From positions 124,001 to 188,000 of the forward strand of contig NZ_SROX01000009.1 in NCBI RefSeq assembly GCF_013141915.1: DNA of 64,000 nt, in the 5' to 3' direction. The notes under the pieces were generated by a model. It did not search any database. It was not told the DNA's origin and saw nothing but the letters and a program-made list of their open reading frames with translations. Shown here one piece after another: positions 27,954 to 36,563 of the stretch (within the stretch, counting starts at the first letter, position 1; each line of letters opens with the position of its first letter). Source of the stretch: Cupriavidus necator. Its GTDB lineage: Bacteria > Pseudomonadota > Gammaproteobacteria > Burkholderiales > Burkholderiaceae. Made by a program: the position numbers and the translations under genes.

Positions 27954-30578
27954 TCAGACCTTGCCTGCCACCCATTCGCTGACACCCGCCAGCGCCTGCG
28001 GCAGCTTGGCCGGCTCGGTGCCGCCGGCCTGCGCCATGTCGGGACGGCCGCCGCCCTTGCCGCCCACCTGCTGGGCGACAAAGTTGACCAGCTCGCCGGC
28101 CTTGACCCTGGCCGTGGCATCGGCGGTGACGCCGGCGATCAGGCTGACCTTGCCGTCGGCCACCGCACCCAGCACGATGGCGGCGCTCTGCAGCTTGTCC
28201 TTGAGCTTGTCCATGGTCTCGCGCAGGGTCTTGACGTCGGCGCCATCCAGCTGCGCGGCCAGCACCTTCAGGCCCTTCACGTCGACCGCCTGCGCCGCCA
28301 GCTCGTCGCCCTGCGACGCGGCCAGCTTGCTCTTCAGGCGCTCCAGCTCCTTCTCCAGCGCGCGCACCTGGTCCTGCACCTGGCCGATGCGCGGCACCAG
28401 TTCCGACGGCTGCGCCTTGAGCACGGCGGCGGCTTCGTTCAGCTTCGCATCCAGGCCCTGCAGGTAATGCAGCGCGTTGTCGCCGGTGATGGCTTCGACG
28501 CGGCGGATGCCGGCGGCGACGCCGCCTTCCATCACGATCTTGAACAGGCCGATATCGCCGGTGCGGTGCACATGGGTGCCGCCGCACAGTTCCTTCGAGG
28601 TGCCGATCGACAGCACGCGCACGTCGTCGGCGTACTTCTCGCCGAACAGCGCCATCGCGCCGCTCTTGACCGCGTCGTCGAACGGCATGACTTCCGCGTG
28701 CGTGTCTTCGTTACGCAGGATCTCGGCGTTGACGATCTCTTCGACCTGGCGGATCTGTGCGTCGGTCAGCGCGGCGTTGTGCGAGAAGTCGAAGCGGGTC
28801 TTGTCCGCATCGACCAGCGAGCCCTTCTGCTGCACGTGGCTGCCCAGCACTTCGCGCAGCGCCTTGTGCATCAGGTGGGTGGCCGAGTGGTTGCGCACGG
28901 TGCGCGCACGGCGCAGCGCATCCACCTGCGCCGAGACCGCATCGCCGACCTTGAGCGCGCCGCCCTGCAGCGTGCCCTGGTGGCCGAACACGTCGGCCTG
29001 GATCTTGGTGGTGTCGGCCACGGCAAACACCGCGCTGCCAGACTTCAGCAGGCCCTGGTCGCCGGCCTGGCCGCCGGACTCGGCGTAGAACGGGGTGTGG
29101 TCCAGCACCACCACGCCGGTCTGGCCCGGCTGCATGGCGTCGACCGCGGCACCGTCCACATACAGCGCGGTGACCTTGGCCTGCGGCAGTTCCAGCTTCT
29201 CATAGCCGTGGAACACGGTCTTGTCGCCCGAGTATTCCAGGCCGGCGGCCATCTTGAACTTGCCGGCGGCGCGCGCCTGCTCGCGCTGGCGGTTCATGGC
29301 GGCGTCGAAGGCAGCCTCGTCGACGGCGATTTCCTGCTCGCGGCACACGTCCTGGGTCAGGTCCAGCGGGAAGCCGAAGGTATCGTGCAGCTTGAAGGCG
29401 AGCTCGCCATCGAGCGTCTTGCCGCCCTTGAGCTTGAGCTCGGCCAGCGCGGCATCGAGGATGGACATGCCGTTCTCGATGGTCTCGAAGAAGCGCTCTT
29501 CCTCGGCCTTCAGCACTTCGGTCACGCGCGACTGGGCGTCGGCCAGTTCCGGATAGGCCTGGCCCATCTGCGCGACCAGGTCCGGCACCAGCTTGTGGAA
29601 GAACGGGGTCTTCCGGCCCAGCTTGTAGCCGTGGCGGATGGCGCGGCGGATGATCCGGCGCAGCACATAGCCGCGGCCTTCGTTGCCCGGGATCACGCCG
29701 TCGACGATCAGGAACGCGCACGCGCGGATATGGTCGGCGATGACCTTCAGCGAGTTCTGGTTCAGGTTGTCGATATGGGTCTCGCGCGCGGCGGCCTTGA
29801 TCAGTGCCTGGAACAGGTCGATCTCATAGTTGCTGTGCACGTGCTGCAGCACCGCGGCGATGCGCTCCAGGCCCATGCCGGTGTCCACGCACGGCTTGGG
29901 CAGCGGCGTCATGTTGCCCTGCTCGTCGCGGTTGAACTGCATGAACACCAGGTTCCAGATCTCGATGTAGCGGTCGCCGTCTTCCTCGGGCGATCCCGGC
30001 GGGCCGCCCCACACGTCCGGGCCGTGGTCGTAGAAGATTTCCGAGCACGGGCCGCACGGGCCGGTGTCGGCCATCTGCCAGAAGTTGTCCGAGGCGTAGC
30101 GCGCGCCCTTGTTGTCGCCGATGCGCACGATGCGCTCGGTCGGCACGCCCACTTCCTTGGCCCAGATGTCGTAGGCCTCGTCGTCTTCCGCGTAGACCGT
30201 CACCCACAGTTTCTCGGCCGGCAGCTGGTAGGTCTTGGTCAGCAGTTCCCATGCGTACTGGATCGCCTCGCGCTTGAAGTAGTCGCCAAACGAGAAGTTG
30301 CCCAGCATCTCGAAGAACGTATGGTGGCGCGCGGTGTAGCCGACGTTCTCCAGATCATTGTGCTTGCCGCCGGCGCGCACCGAGCGCTGCGACGACGTGG
30401 CGCGGGTGTACGGTCGCTTGTCGGTGCCCAGGAACACGTCCTTGAACTGCACCATGCCGGAATTGGTGAACAGCAGCGTCGGGTCGTTCGCCGGCACCAG
30501 GCTGGACGAGCGGACCACGGTATGGCCCTTCGATTCGAAGAACTGCAGGAACTTGCTGCGAATGTCTGAGACTTTCAT
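27954..30578 (-). CDS. alaS: Alanine--tRNA ligase
   Basis: A class II synthetase of 874 residues, close to the usual 875. It opens [20 protein letters not shown] with the class II catalytic core ([20 protein letters not shown]). The editing/Ala-Xaa domain has the zinc ligands [13 protein letters not shown] and [15 protein letters not shown]. The C-terminal C-Ala domain is preceded by a coiled coil ([18 protein letters not shown]) and ends with the Gly-rich [15 protein letters not shown]. The domain order is normal. Confidence 0.96.
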   Translation of the reverse strand: MKVSDIRSKFLQFFESKGHTVVRSSSLVPANDPTLLFTNSGMVQFKDVFLGTDKRPYTRATSSQRSVRAGGKHNDLENVGYTARHHTFFEMLGNFSFGDYFKREAIQYAWELLTKTYQLPAEKLWVTVYAEDDEAYDIWAKEVGVPTERIVRIGDNKGARYASDNFWQMADTGPCGPCSEIFYDHGPDVWGGPPGSPEEDGDRYIEIWNLVFMQFNRDEQGNMTPLPKPCVDTGMGLERIAAVLQHVHSNYEIDLFQALIKAAARETHIDNLNQNSLKVIADHIRACAFLIVDGVIPGNEGRGYVLRRIIRRAIRHGYKLGRKTPFFHKLVPDLVAQMGQAYPELADAQSRVTEVLKAEEERFFETIENGMSILDAALAELKLKGGKTLDGELAFKLHDTFGFPLDLTQDVCREQEIAVDEAAFDAAMNRQREQARAAGKFKMAAGLEYSGDKTVFHGYEKLELPQAKVTALYVDGAAVDAMQPGQTGVVVLDHTPFYAESGGQAGDQGLLKSGSAVFAVADTTKIQADVFGHQGTLQGGALKVGDAVSAQVDALRRARTVRNHSATHLMHKALREVLGSHVQQKGSLVDADKTRFDFSHNAALTDAQIRQVEEIVNAEILRNEDTHAEVMPFDDAVKSGAMALFGEKYADDVRVLSIGTSKELCGGTHVHRTGDIGLFKIVMEGGVAAGIRRVEAITGDNALHYLQGLDAKLNEAAAVLKAQPSELVPRIGQVQDQVRALEKELERLKSKLAASQGDELAAQAVDVKGLKVLAAQLDGADVKTLRETMDKLKDKLQSAAIVLGAVADGKVSLIAGVTADATARVKAGELVNFVAQQVGGKGGGRPDMAQAGGTEPAKLPQALAGVSEWVAGKV

Positions 30579-30645
30579 GGGATGGCGGACGCTTGCCCTG
30601 GCGTGGCCGGGCGCGACGAATCAGTATGGGATTTGCAAACCGTTG

Positions 30646-30651
30646 ATTATA
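30646..30651 (-). promoter_or_regulatory. Candidate -10 of alaS
   Basis: A perfect TATAAT on the minus strand, 68 bp before the alaS ATG. The -35 is poor. The rest of the 297-bp gap up to the next gene (30876) holds no recognisable gene. Confidence 0.4.
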
Positions 30652-30875
30652 CGGGCAAGGCAGGTCGTCGGGCACGTCAGCCAAGGCGCCCGGGAAGCGG
30701 CCGGCTATCGCCCTGAATCCCGTCACTTCGAGAGCAGCATAAAGCACTTATAACAGCGCCAGCGCTTTGCCGGTGGTACAGTGCAGCCAACCCGCGCTCC
30801 CCTTTCGGGGGGGCGCCCCCGAGCGCCCGCATTCCGGACCCGATTCCCGCCTCACCCTCTGCCTCGAATACCGCC

Positions 30876-32096
30876 ATGGGAGCCTTAAGCCATCTCCGCG
30901 TCCTCGACCTGACCCGCGTCCTCGCCGGGCCGTGGTGCGCCCAGAACCTTGCCGACTTCGGCGCCGACGTGATCAAGATCGAGCGTCCCGGCGCCGGCGA
31001 CGACACCCGCACCTGGGGTCCGCCCTGGCTCAAGGACGAAGACGGCCGCGACACCGCCGAGGCCGCCTATTATCTGGCCGCCAACCGCAACAAGCGCTCG
31101 GTCACGTGCGACATCAGCACGCCGGAAGGCCAGCAGATCGTGCGCGACCTGGCCGCGCAGAGCGACGTGGTGCTGGAGAACTACAAGGTCGGCCAACTGA
31201 AGAAATATGGCCTGGACTATGACTCGCTCAGGCAGGTCAAGCCCGACCTGATCTACTGCTCGGTCACTGGTTTCGGCCAGACCGGCCCGTACGCCGCGCG
31301 CCCTGGCTATGACTTCATCATCCAGGGCATGGGCGGCTTCATGAGCCTGACCGGCGAGCGCGACGACCTGCCCGGCGGCGGCCCGCAGAAGGCCGGCGTG
31401 GCGATTTCCGACCTGATGACCGGCCAGTACGCCACCATCGCCGTGCTGGCGGCGCTGGCGCACCGCGACCGCACCGGCGAGGGCCAGTACATCGACATGG
31501 CGCTGCTCGACGTGCAGGTGGCGATGCTGGCCAACATGAACACCAACTACCTGGCCAGCGGCGAGGCGCCGCGCCGCTGGGGCAATGCGCATCCCAACAT
31601 CGTGCCGTACCAGACCTTCCAGGCCGCCGACGGCTGGATCATCGTCGCGGTGGGCAACGACGGGCAGTTCCGCAAGTTCGTCACCGACGGCGGCAAGCCC
31701 GAACTGGCTGACGACCCGCGCTTTGCCAAAAATCCGCAGCGCGTGGCCAACCGCGACGTGCTGGTGCCGATCCTGGCCGAGATGGTGCGCCCACGCACCC
31801 GCGCGCAATGGATCCGCGACCTGGAAGCGGCCGGCGTGCCGTGCGGACCGATCAACACGCTGGACGACGTGTTCGAAGACGACCAGGTCAAGGCGCGCGG
31901 GTTGCGCGTGGACCTGCCGCACCCCAGCGCGGGCGAAGTCAAGCTGGTCGGCAGCCCGATCAAGATGAGCGCGACGCCGCCGCAGGCGCTGCGCCACCCG
32001 CCGCTGCTGGGCGAGCACACCGACGCGGTGCTGGCCGGGGCCTTGGGCTACAGCGCCGCGCAGATCGCCGCACTTCGCGCAAAAGGTGTGCTGTAA
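30876..32096 (+). CDS. CaiB/BaiF-type CoA-transferase
   Basis: A class III CoA-transferase of 406 residues. It opens LSHLRVLDLTRVLAGPWCAQ, the family signature, with FGADVIKIERPGAGDDTRTW next. The conserved Asp that becomes the acyl-anhydride intermediate is in GVAISDLMTGQYA (near residue 179). The small-domain stretch DGWIIVAVGNDGQF is also typical. It moves CoA between a donor acyl-CoA and a carboxylic acid; the substrates are unknown. A DUF2214 gene and a Bug receptor follow on the same strand, suggesting uptake and activation of an organic acid. Confidence 0.88.
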   Translation: MGALSHLRVLDLTRVLAGPWCAQNLADFGADVIKIERPGAGDDTRTWGPPWLKDEDGRDTAEAAYYLAANRNKRSVTCDISTPEGQQIVRDLAAQSDVVLENYKVGQLKKYGLDYDSLRQVKPDLIYCSVTGFGQTGPYAARPGYDFIIQGMGGFMSLTGERDDLPGGGPQKAGVAISDLMTGQYATIAVLAALAHRDRTGEGQYIDMALLDVQVAMLANMNTNYLASGEAPRRWGNAHPNIVPYQTFQAADGWIIVAVGNDGQFRKFVTDGGKPELADDPRFAKNPQRVANRDVLVPILAEMVRPRTRAQWIRDLEAAGVPCGPINTLDDVFEDDQVKARGLRVDLPHPSAGEVKLVGSPIKMSATPPQALRHPPLLGEHTDAVLAGALGYSAAQIAALRAKGVL

Positions 32097-32222
32097 GATT
32101 CTCCTCCTGCCTGCTGCAGGCATGCCTTGCCGCAGGCGCTTTCCGGAAGTTCAGTCCCGACTGAAGTACTTTCCCCGGGCTCGCGCCACCCGCGCGGGCC
32201 TGCGCAAAGCAAAGGAGAACCC

Positions 32223-32678
32223 ATGCTGACCGACGCCATCCTGGCCTTCCTGCATTTCCTTGCGATCTTTGTCCTGATCACGCTGATGGCCGCCGAGGCC
32301 GTGGCGCTGCGCCCGGACCTCAACCCGGCCACGGTGCGGCGCCTGTCGCTGTACGACCTGTTCTATTTCCTCTCGGCGATGCTGGCGCTGGCGACCGGCC
32401 TGCTGCGTCTGTTCTACGGCGCCAAGGGCGTCGACTTTTACCTGCACAACCCGTGGTTCCACGCCAAGATGGGCGTGTTCGTGCTGATCGCGCTGTGCTC
32501 GCTGCCGCCGACCTTTGCCATCACGCGCTGGCGCAAGCAGGCGCGCAAGCTGCCCGATTACGTGCCGCCGCCGTCCGAGATCAAGGCGGCGCGGCGCTGG
32601 GTCATGATCGAATCGCACCTGGTGATCCTGCTGCCGCTGTGCGCCGTGATGATGGCGCGCGGCATCGGGGCCCGCTAA
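32223..32678 (+). CDS. DUF2214-family membrane protein
   Basis: A 151-residue protein with four hydrophobic helices: the first around ILAFLHFLAIFVLITLMAAE, then LYDLFYFLSAMLALATGLLR, MGVFVLIALCSLPPTF and a C-terminal one (HLVILLPLCAVMMARG). A short basic loop (RWRKQARKLPDY) separates the last two. This resembles DUF2214 proteins, whose function is unknown. A good AAAGGAG site precedes the ATG. It lies between the CoA-transferase and the Bug receptor genes. Confidence 0.8.
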   Translation: MLTDAILAFLHFLAIFVLITLMAAEAVALRPDLNPATVRRLSLYDLFYFLSAMLALATGLLRLFYGAKGVDFYLHNPWFHAKMGVFVLIALCSLPPTFAITRWRKQARKLPDYVPPPSEIKAARRWVMIESHLVILLPLCAVMMARGIGAR

Positions 32679-32706
32679 GAATCCCAATCCCTCTGCCATC
32701 CGCAAC

Positions 32707-33696
32707 ATGCTGAAGAAACTGCTTGCCGCCGCGCTGACCGCGGCGCTGATGCCCGCCATGGCGGCCACTAACGCTTATCCCACCAAGCCCGTCCGCTTCG
32801 TGGTGCCGTACCCCGCCGGCGGCCCGCTCGACACCGTTGCGCGCGCCATCGGCGACAAGCTGCGCGACAGCCTGGGCCAGCCCGTGGTGGTGGAAAACAA
32901 GCCGGGGGCCGGCGGCAACCTGGGTGCAGACTATGTCGCCAAGCAGCCCGCCGACGGCTACACCATCGTCATGGGGGCGGTGGCCACGCATGCCATCAAC
33001 CCGACGCTGTTCAGCAAGATGCCGTACGACCCGGTCAAGGATTTTGCGCCGATCACGCTGGTTGCCGACGTGCCCAACGTGCTGGTGATGCATCCGGGCA
33101 AGGCCGCCGAGCTGCATATCAACAACGTGCGCGACCTGGTCGCGTACGCGCGCAAGAACCCAGGCAAGCTGGACTACGCCTCGGGCGGCAACGGCAGCGC
33201 CGGCCACCTGTCGGGCGAGCTGTTCAAGAGCATGGCGAAGGTCAGCATGGTCCATATCCCCTACAACGGGGCCTCGCCGGCGCAGCTGTCGGTGCTGTCG
33301 GGCCAGACCGACCTGATCTTCGACAACCTGGCCTCGGCGTCGGCCAATATCAAGGCGGGCAAGCTCAAGGCCTTCGCCGTCACCACCGCCGGCCGCGCCG
33401 CGTCCTTCCCGGACCTGCCGACCATTGCCGAGGCCGGCAAGGGGCTGGGGCTGGAAGGCTTCGACATCTCGACGTGGTTCGGCGTGTTCGCCCCGGCCAA
33501 CACGCCGCGCGAGATCGTGGAGAAACTGAACCACGAGATCGTCGCGATCCTGAAGACCGACGACATGAAGGCCCGCCTGGCCCGCATCGGGGCGCAGCCA
33601 GCGCCGACCACGCCGGAGCAGTTCGCGGCGCTGATCCAGAAGGAACTGAAGAAGTACGCGCAGATCGTGAAGGTGTCGGGCGCAAAGGTCGACTAA
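32707..33696 (+). CDS. Bug/TctC-family periplasmic solute receptor
   Basis: A 329-residue tripartite tricarboxylate transporter receptor. A signal peptide (LLAAALTAALMPAMA) is cleaved before TNAYPTKPVR. The Bug signatures follow: FVVPYPAGGPLDTVARAIGD, VVENKPGAGGNLGADYVAK and ADGYTIVMG. Bug proteins bind carboxylates or other small anions in the periplasm and usually far outnumber TctAB permeases, so the partner cannot be assigned; tctBA at 36.1-38.1 kb is a possibility. It is followed by the first composite repeat. Confidence 0.92.
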   Translation: MLKKLLAAALTAALMPAMAATNAYPTKPVRFVVPYPAGGPLDTVARAIGDKLRDSLGQPVVVENKPGAGGNLGADYVAKQPADGYTIVMGAVATHAINPTLFSKMPYDPVKDFAPITLVADVPNVLVMHPGKAAELHINNVRDLVAYARKNPGKLDYASGGNGSAGHLSGELFKSMAKVSMVHIPYNGASPAQLSVLSGQTDLIFDNLASASANIKAGKLKAFAVTTAGRAASFPDLPTIAEAGKGLGLEGFDISTWFGVFAPANTPREIVEKLNHEIVAILKTDDMKARLARIGAQPAPTTPEQFAALIQKELKKYAQIVKVSGAKVD

Positions 33697-33716
33697 CCAC
33701 AAACCCACGCAGCCCC

Positions 33717-33920
33717 AACGCTTTTGGTGCTCCCAAGCCGCCCGAACTGGCCCAGGCAAGGTGTTCTCCCTCTCCCCTCACGGGGAGAGGGCCGGGGTGA
33801 GGGGTGGTTCAGCCAGGCCCCCCATCAAGCAAGGGCAACGGTATTACCCGCCGCCCCCAGCCTTTGACCCTCCACCCTCACCGGCTGCACCGCTCCCGCA
33901 AGCGGCAGAGGTGAGCAAAC
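33717..33920. repeat. Composite intergenic repeat, copy A
   Basis: About 204 bp that closely resembles 41857-42065. Shared pieces in the same order are: TGCTCC(C)AAG-CCGCCCGA; GCAAGGTGTTCTCCCTCTCC with the hairpin CCCCTCACGGGG; GAGAGGGCCGGGGTGAGGGG; CAGCCTTTGAC; and a degenerate CTCCCGCaaGCGG hairpin ending GAGCAAAC. It fills almost the whole gap between the Bug receptor and the antiporter gene. I see no open frame in it. Confidence 0.8.
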
Positions 33921-33928
33921 CGCGCGGG

Positions 33929-35710
33929 TCAAACGCGCTCGCGGCGCGCTTCCTCCCGGCGCCGCCGCAGCCACAACTTCCCGCCCGAATCCCCCTCCAG
34001 CCGTGGCAGCAGCAGTCCCACCTGCAGGATCTGCGCGCCTTCCATGCGCGTTACCGTCAGTGGCAGGCCGGCGATCTCGATGCTGTCGCCCTCCACCGGC
34101 GGTGACGTGAACACGCGCTGCATCGCGCTTTCCAGCGTCAATGGCGCCTCCTCTGGGGTCAGCTCGCGCGTGCCGTAGAGCGCGGCCACGTCGCGCAGCG
34201 GCGCGTCGCCGGACAGCAGGAAATCGTGCGACGCCTGTTCCCAAGTGGGCGCCCGGCCCGGCGTCTGGAACAACGCCGACAGCACCGCCAAGGAGGTGGT
34301 CGGCCCCAGCACGCAGACCGAGTCGCCTGCGCGCAATACGGTCTGGCCGGGGTCGGCCAGCGCATCTTCGCGCGCCACCGTCATCAGCCGGCAGCGCGGC
34401 GGCAGTTCCAGTTGGTCGGCGCGCACGTTCTCGACCGGCGCATTGGGGCCAACCTCGAACTGCATCACCTCGAGTATCGGCGCGCGCGTGCCGCGCAGGC
34501 GCGAACGCGCCAGCGGCTCCGGGTAGCCGGGGCGCAGCACGCGCGCCAGCCGTGCCGCCACCGACACGGTGGTGCCCTGGATCAGCAGGCTGGCCAGCAC
34601 CACCGCAAAGGCAATGCGGAACAGCAGGCCTGACTGCGGCACCTCGCGCAGCAGCGGGAACAGCGCCAGCACGATCGGCACCGCGCCGCGCAGCCCCATC
34701 CAGGCGATAAAGCCGGTCTCGCGCGCATTGAAGCGGAACGGCAGCAGCGCCAGCCACACCGCCACTGGCCGCGCCACCAGGATCAGGAACGCTGCCACCG
34801 CCACCCCGGGGCCGGCGACTTCCCAGATCCGGTGCGGAGCTACCAGCAGCCCCAGCAACAAAAACATGGCCGACTGCGCCAGCCACGCCATGCCGTCCAT
34901 GGCGCGCATGGTGTCGGCGGTGACGGCGCGCTCGCGGTTGCCGATCAGCATGCCGGTCAGGTACACCGCCAGGAAGCCGCTGCCCCCGGCGGTCTGCACG
35001 ATCGCAAACACCATCGCGCCGCCCGAGCACAGCAGGATCGACTGCAGCCCCTCGGCCACCCGCGTGCGCTCCAGCACATTGGCCAGGCAATAGCCGAGCG
35101 CCAGGCCCAGCACGCCACCCACGCCGAACTGCACCAGCAGGCGCAGCACCAGCCCCAGCGGCGTCAGGCCGCCGGGCGCGGTCAGCCATTCGATCAGCGT
35201 CAGCGTCAGGAAGATGGCCATCGGGTCGTTGATGCCGGATTCGATCTCGAGCACGCTGGCGACCCGGTCCTTGAGCCGGATGCCGCTGCTGTTGAGCGTC
35301 GAGAACACCGCAGCGGCATCGGTCGAGCCGACGATGGCGCCCAGCAGCAGCCCCAGCCGCCAGTCGATGCCGAGCAGCCAGGCGGCGAAGATCCCCACCA
35401 GCGCGGCGGTCACCAGCACCCCGACCGTGGCCAGCGACAGCGAGGGCTTGAGCGCCACGCGGAAGGTGGCCAGACGCGTGCGCAGCCCGCCGTCGAGGAG
35501 GATGATGGCCAGCGCCAGGTTGCCCACCAGGAAGCTGAGCCAGGTATCGGAAAAGCGGATGCCGCCCGGGCCGTCCACGCCGGCCAGCATGCCCACGGCC
35601 AGGAACACCAGCAGGAACGGCACGCCGAAACGCGCCGAGAACGCGCCCAGCACGATGCCCAGCGACATCACGACGGCGCCAAGCAGGATGACATGGTCGA
35701 TGCTTTCCAA
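33929..35710 (-). CDS. cvrA: K+/H+ antiporter of the CPA1 (NhaP2/CvrA) type
   Basis: A 593-residue cation/proton antiporter. About 12-13 helices hold the family landmarks GVPFLLVFLAVGMLAGVDGP, NLALAIILLDGGLRT and VGSTDAAAVFSTL, closely resembling E. coli CvrA (NhaP2). After the membrane part come a TrkA-C-like domain (near residues 400-490) and a C-terminal CorC/HlyC-like domain. I chose the TTG at 35710: it has AAGGAG 4 bp upstream and places the first helix at residue 5. The frame is open to 35944, but that part lacks family features. It is divergent from tctBA. Confidence 0.88.
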   Translation of the reverse strand: MESIDHVILLGAVVMSLGIVLGAFSARFGVPFLLVFLAVGMLAGVDGPGGIRFSDTWLSFLVGNLALAIILLDGGLRTRLATFRVALKPSLSLATVGVLVTAALVGIFAAWLLGIDWRLGLLLGAIVGSTDAAAVFSTLNSSGIRLKDRVASVLEIESGINDPMAIFLTLTLIEWLTAPGGLTPLGLVLRLLVQFGVGGVLGLALGYCLANVLERTRVAEGLQSILLCSGGAMVFAIVQTAGGSGFLAVYLTGMLIGNRERAVTADTMRAMDGMAWLAQSAMFLLLGLLVAPHRIWEVAGPGVAVAAFLILVARPVAVWLALLPFRFNARETGFIAWMGLRGAVPIVLALFPLLREVPQSGLLFRIAFAVVLASLLIQGTTVSVAARLARVLRPGYPEPLARSRLRGTRAPILEVMQFEVGPNAPVENVRADQLELPPRCRLMTVAREDALADPGQTVLRAGDSVCVLGPTTSLAVLSALFQTPGRAPTWEQASHDFLLSGDAPLRDVAALYGTRELTPEEAPLTLESAMQRVFTSPPVEGDSIEIAGLPLTVTRMEGAQILQVGLLLPRLEGDSGGKLWLRRRREEARRERV

Positions 35711-36088
35711 ACCGCTCCTTGTGTTGCCTGGGAATTCGCTTGCGGAAGCTTTCGTTTTCAGAGGCTTTCGGAACCTTTCAGGCCCCTTGGGCCGTGGCGG
35801 CCGCCGCCGCGCGCAAGACGGTTCCCGATGATAGCGCACGGCCCTGGGCTGCCACCCGCCAGGCCGCCTGCAGCCTGGCACAGCAGCACTTTTCAGCGCA
35901 CTTTCACTAGGGGATACCCGAACCATGACCCCATTTGCAGACATCTGAAAGGTAGCTGAAAGGTCGCACCCTTACCTTCCACCCTGCCCGCCGGCAGGCC
36001 GTCGGAAAACGCCGTAATGTTGCGTCGCAACAGAGGCAAGAAAGAGGCCTGCCGCAGATTTCAAGCTGTCTTATCGAGGAGATTCACT
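35711..36088. other. Divergent intergenic region of cvrA and tctBA with repeated motifs
   Basis: 378 bp without a gene. It contains CTGAAAGGTAG-CTGAAAGGTCG, an 11-bp direct repeat at 35945-35966, and the same 9-mer CTGAAAGGT on the opposite strand at 35773-35781, so each divergent gene has a copy upstream. There is also a perfect palindrome TGTTGCG-T-CGCAACA at 36018-36032, 56 bp before tctB. Direct repeats with an 11-bp period are the usual target of OmpR-type response regulators, the class that contains TctD. No such regulator gene is in the window. Confidence 0.5.
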
Positions 36089-36550
36089 TTGCGCATACGT
36101 AGCCAAAAGGACTTTGCCTCCGGCCTGATGTTCATCCTGGTCGGATTCGGCTTTTCCTGGGTCGCACGCGGTTATTCCATGGGAACCGCCGCAAAAATGG
36201 GACCGGGATACTTCCCGTTCTGGCTCGGCATCGTGCTCGCCCTGCTGGGCGCGCTGGTGCTGTTTGGCTCGCTGTCTTCCAAAGCGGAAGAAGACAGCCT
36301 GGCCCGCTGGGACATCAAGACGCTGCTGTGGATCCTCGGTTCGGTGGTGCTGTTCGGCCTGCTGCTCAAGCCGCTGGGCATGGTGCTGTCGGTGCTGGTG
36401 CTGGTGCTGGTGTCGTCGATGGCCAGCCATGAATTCAGCTGGAAGGGTGCCATCCTGAACTCGATCATCCTGGTGCTGATCAGCCTGGGCGCGTTCGTGT
36501 ACGGCATCAACCTGCAGATGCCGGTGTGGCCGGCTTTCCTGGCAAGCTAA
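36089..36550 (+). CDS. tctB: Tripartite tricarboxylate transporter small subunit TctB
   Basis: A four-helix membrane subunit of 153 residues that partners TctA. It contains FASGLMFILVGFGFSWVARG and MGPGYFPFWLGIVLALLGAL, the latter being the TctB signature (GxxPFWL-like). I chose the TTG at 36089, which has GAGGAG 6-10 bp upstream; an ATG at 36017 would add a basic tail of 24 residues. tctA follows 13 bp after the stop. Confidence 0.87.
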   Translation: MRIRSQKDFASGLMFILVGFGFSWVARGYSMGTAAKMGPGYFPFWLGIVLALLGALVLFGSLSSKAEEDSLARWDIKTLLWILGSVVLFGLLLKPLGMVLSVLVLVLVSSMASHEFSWKGAILNSIILVLISLGAFVYGINLQMPVWPAFLAS

Positions 36551-36563
36551 GGAGGCCGCCAAC

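Noticed and set aside
27906..30569. An open frame of 887 codons on the plus strand opposite alaS
   Set aside because: Composition is dominated by His, Leu, Val, Ala and Gln with no domain; alaS explains the region fully.
33777..33790. CCCCTCACGGGG hairpin in repeat copy A as a simple rho-independent terminator
   Set aside because: It is followed by GAGAGGGCC rather than a T-run and it is part of the longer composite repeat present twice.
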